DNA of 49,349 nucleotides. Origin: Halorussus ruber. GTDB lineage: Archaea; Halobacteriota; Halobacteria; Halobacteriales; Haladaptataceae. Shown here one piece after another: positions 49,266 to 49,349 of the stretch. Position 1 is the stretch's first letter. Every line of letters begins with the position of its first letter. Both the position numbers and the translations under genes were made by a program. The notes under the pieces were generated by a model. It ran no database searches. It saw nothing but the letters and a program-made list of their open reading frames with translations, and had not been told where the DNA came from. The DNA lies in the NCBI RefSeq assembly GCF_004765785.1, contig NZ_ML219768.1:293226-342574 (forward strand). Direction: 5' to 3'.

Positions 49266-49349
<84 letters not shown>

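Overview
The window comes from a haloarchaeon (class Halobacteria). Proteins are strongly acidic, coding DNA is GC-rich with sharply AT-rich promoters, many genes look leaderless (TATA-like box about 25-30 bases before the start codon), and family content is typical: LysW-type arginine/lysine operon, halobacterial 2Fe-2S ferredoxin, Tat-exported binding protein, Mn-catalase. The genus cannot be fixed from the sequence alone. The first ~14 bases and the last ~84 are homopolymer runs that look like assembly artefacts.

Layout. 1-7030: end of argH, then an overlapping operon for LysW-carrier biosynthesis (lysW, argX/lysX, argC/lysY, argB/lysZ, argD/lysJ, argE/lysK, argF). 7034-16568: EamA transporter, cupin, Mn-catalase, CapA-like phosphoesterase, alpha/beta hydrolase and threonine synthase, with three paralogous membrane proteins interspersed and a 50-residue cysteine-rich secreted peptide at 14490. 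16803-20720: a four-helix membrane protein, an MFS transporter, IS200/IS605-type debris, and a two-gene cassette (39-residue protein plus a HEPN-like protein with an R-x4-H motif) between duplicated 3' ends of a small membrane-protein gene. 20720-28735: serA, tandem PiT phosphate transporters, ferredoxin, two further four-helix proteins, small leaderless genes and a type IV prepilin peptidase. 28922-33325: a PotABCD-type ABC transporter. 33339-36906: an intracellular-type subtilase with a stand-alone propeptide/inhibitor-like protein, then an S9 peptidase. 37371-44707: accessory region with a HEPN-MNT toxin-antitoxin pair split by a complete TnpB transposon, a universal stress protein, a VapBC-like pair with a frameshifted toxin, upp, a decayed second TnpB and a non-autonomous relative of the complete element. 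45074-49113: ArsA-type ATPase with a small partner, a CstA transporter and a haloarchaeal protein of unknown function.

Most interesting signals. (1) Three scattered four-helix membrane proteins share a short palindrome, TAGTC-N6-GACTA, just before the start codon, suggesting a small co-regulated set of unknown function. (2) The subtilase and its inhibitor-like neighbour look like a protease/antidote operon; the protease has no signal peptide and carries two cysteine-rich clusters. (3) The HEPN toxin gene is interrupted by a TnpB element whose ends can be placed almost to the base; joining the flanks restores the reading frame. (4) The 39-residue/HEPN cassette has the architecture of a small toxin or defence module. 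These functional readings are inferences from sequence pattern; no database search or computation was run.
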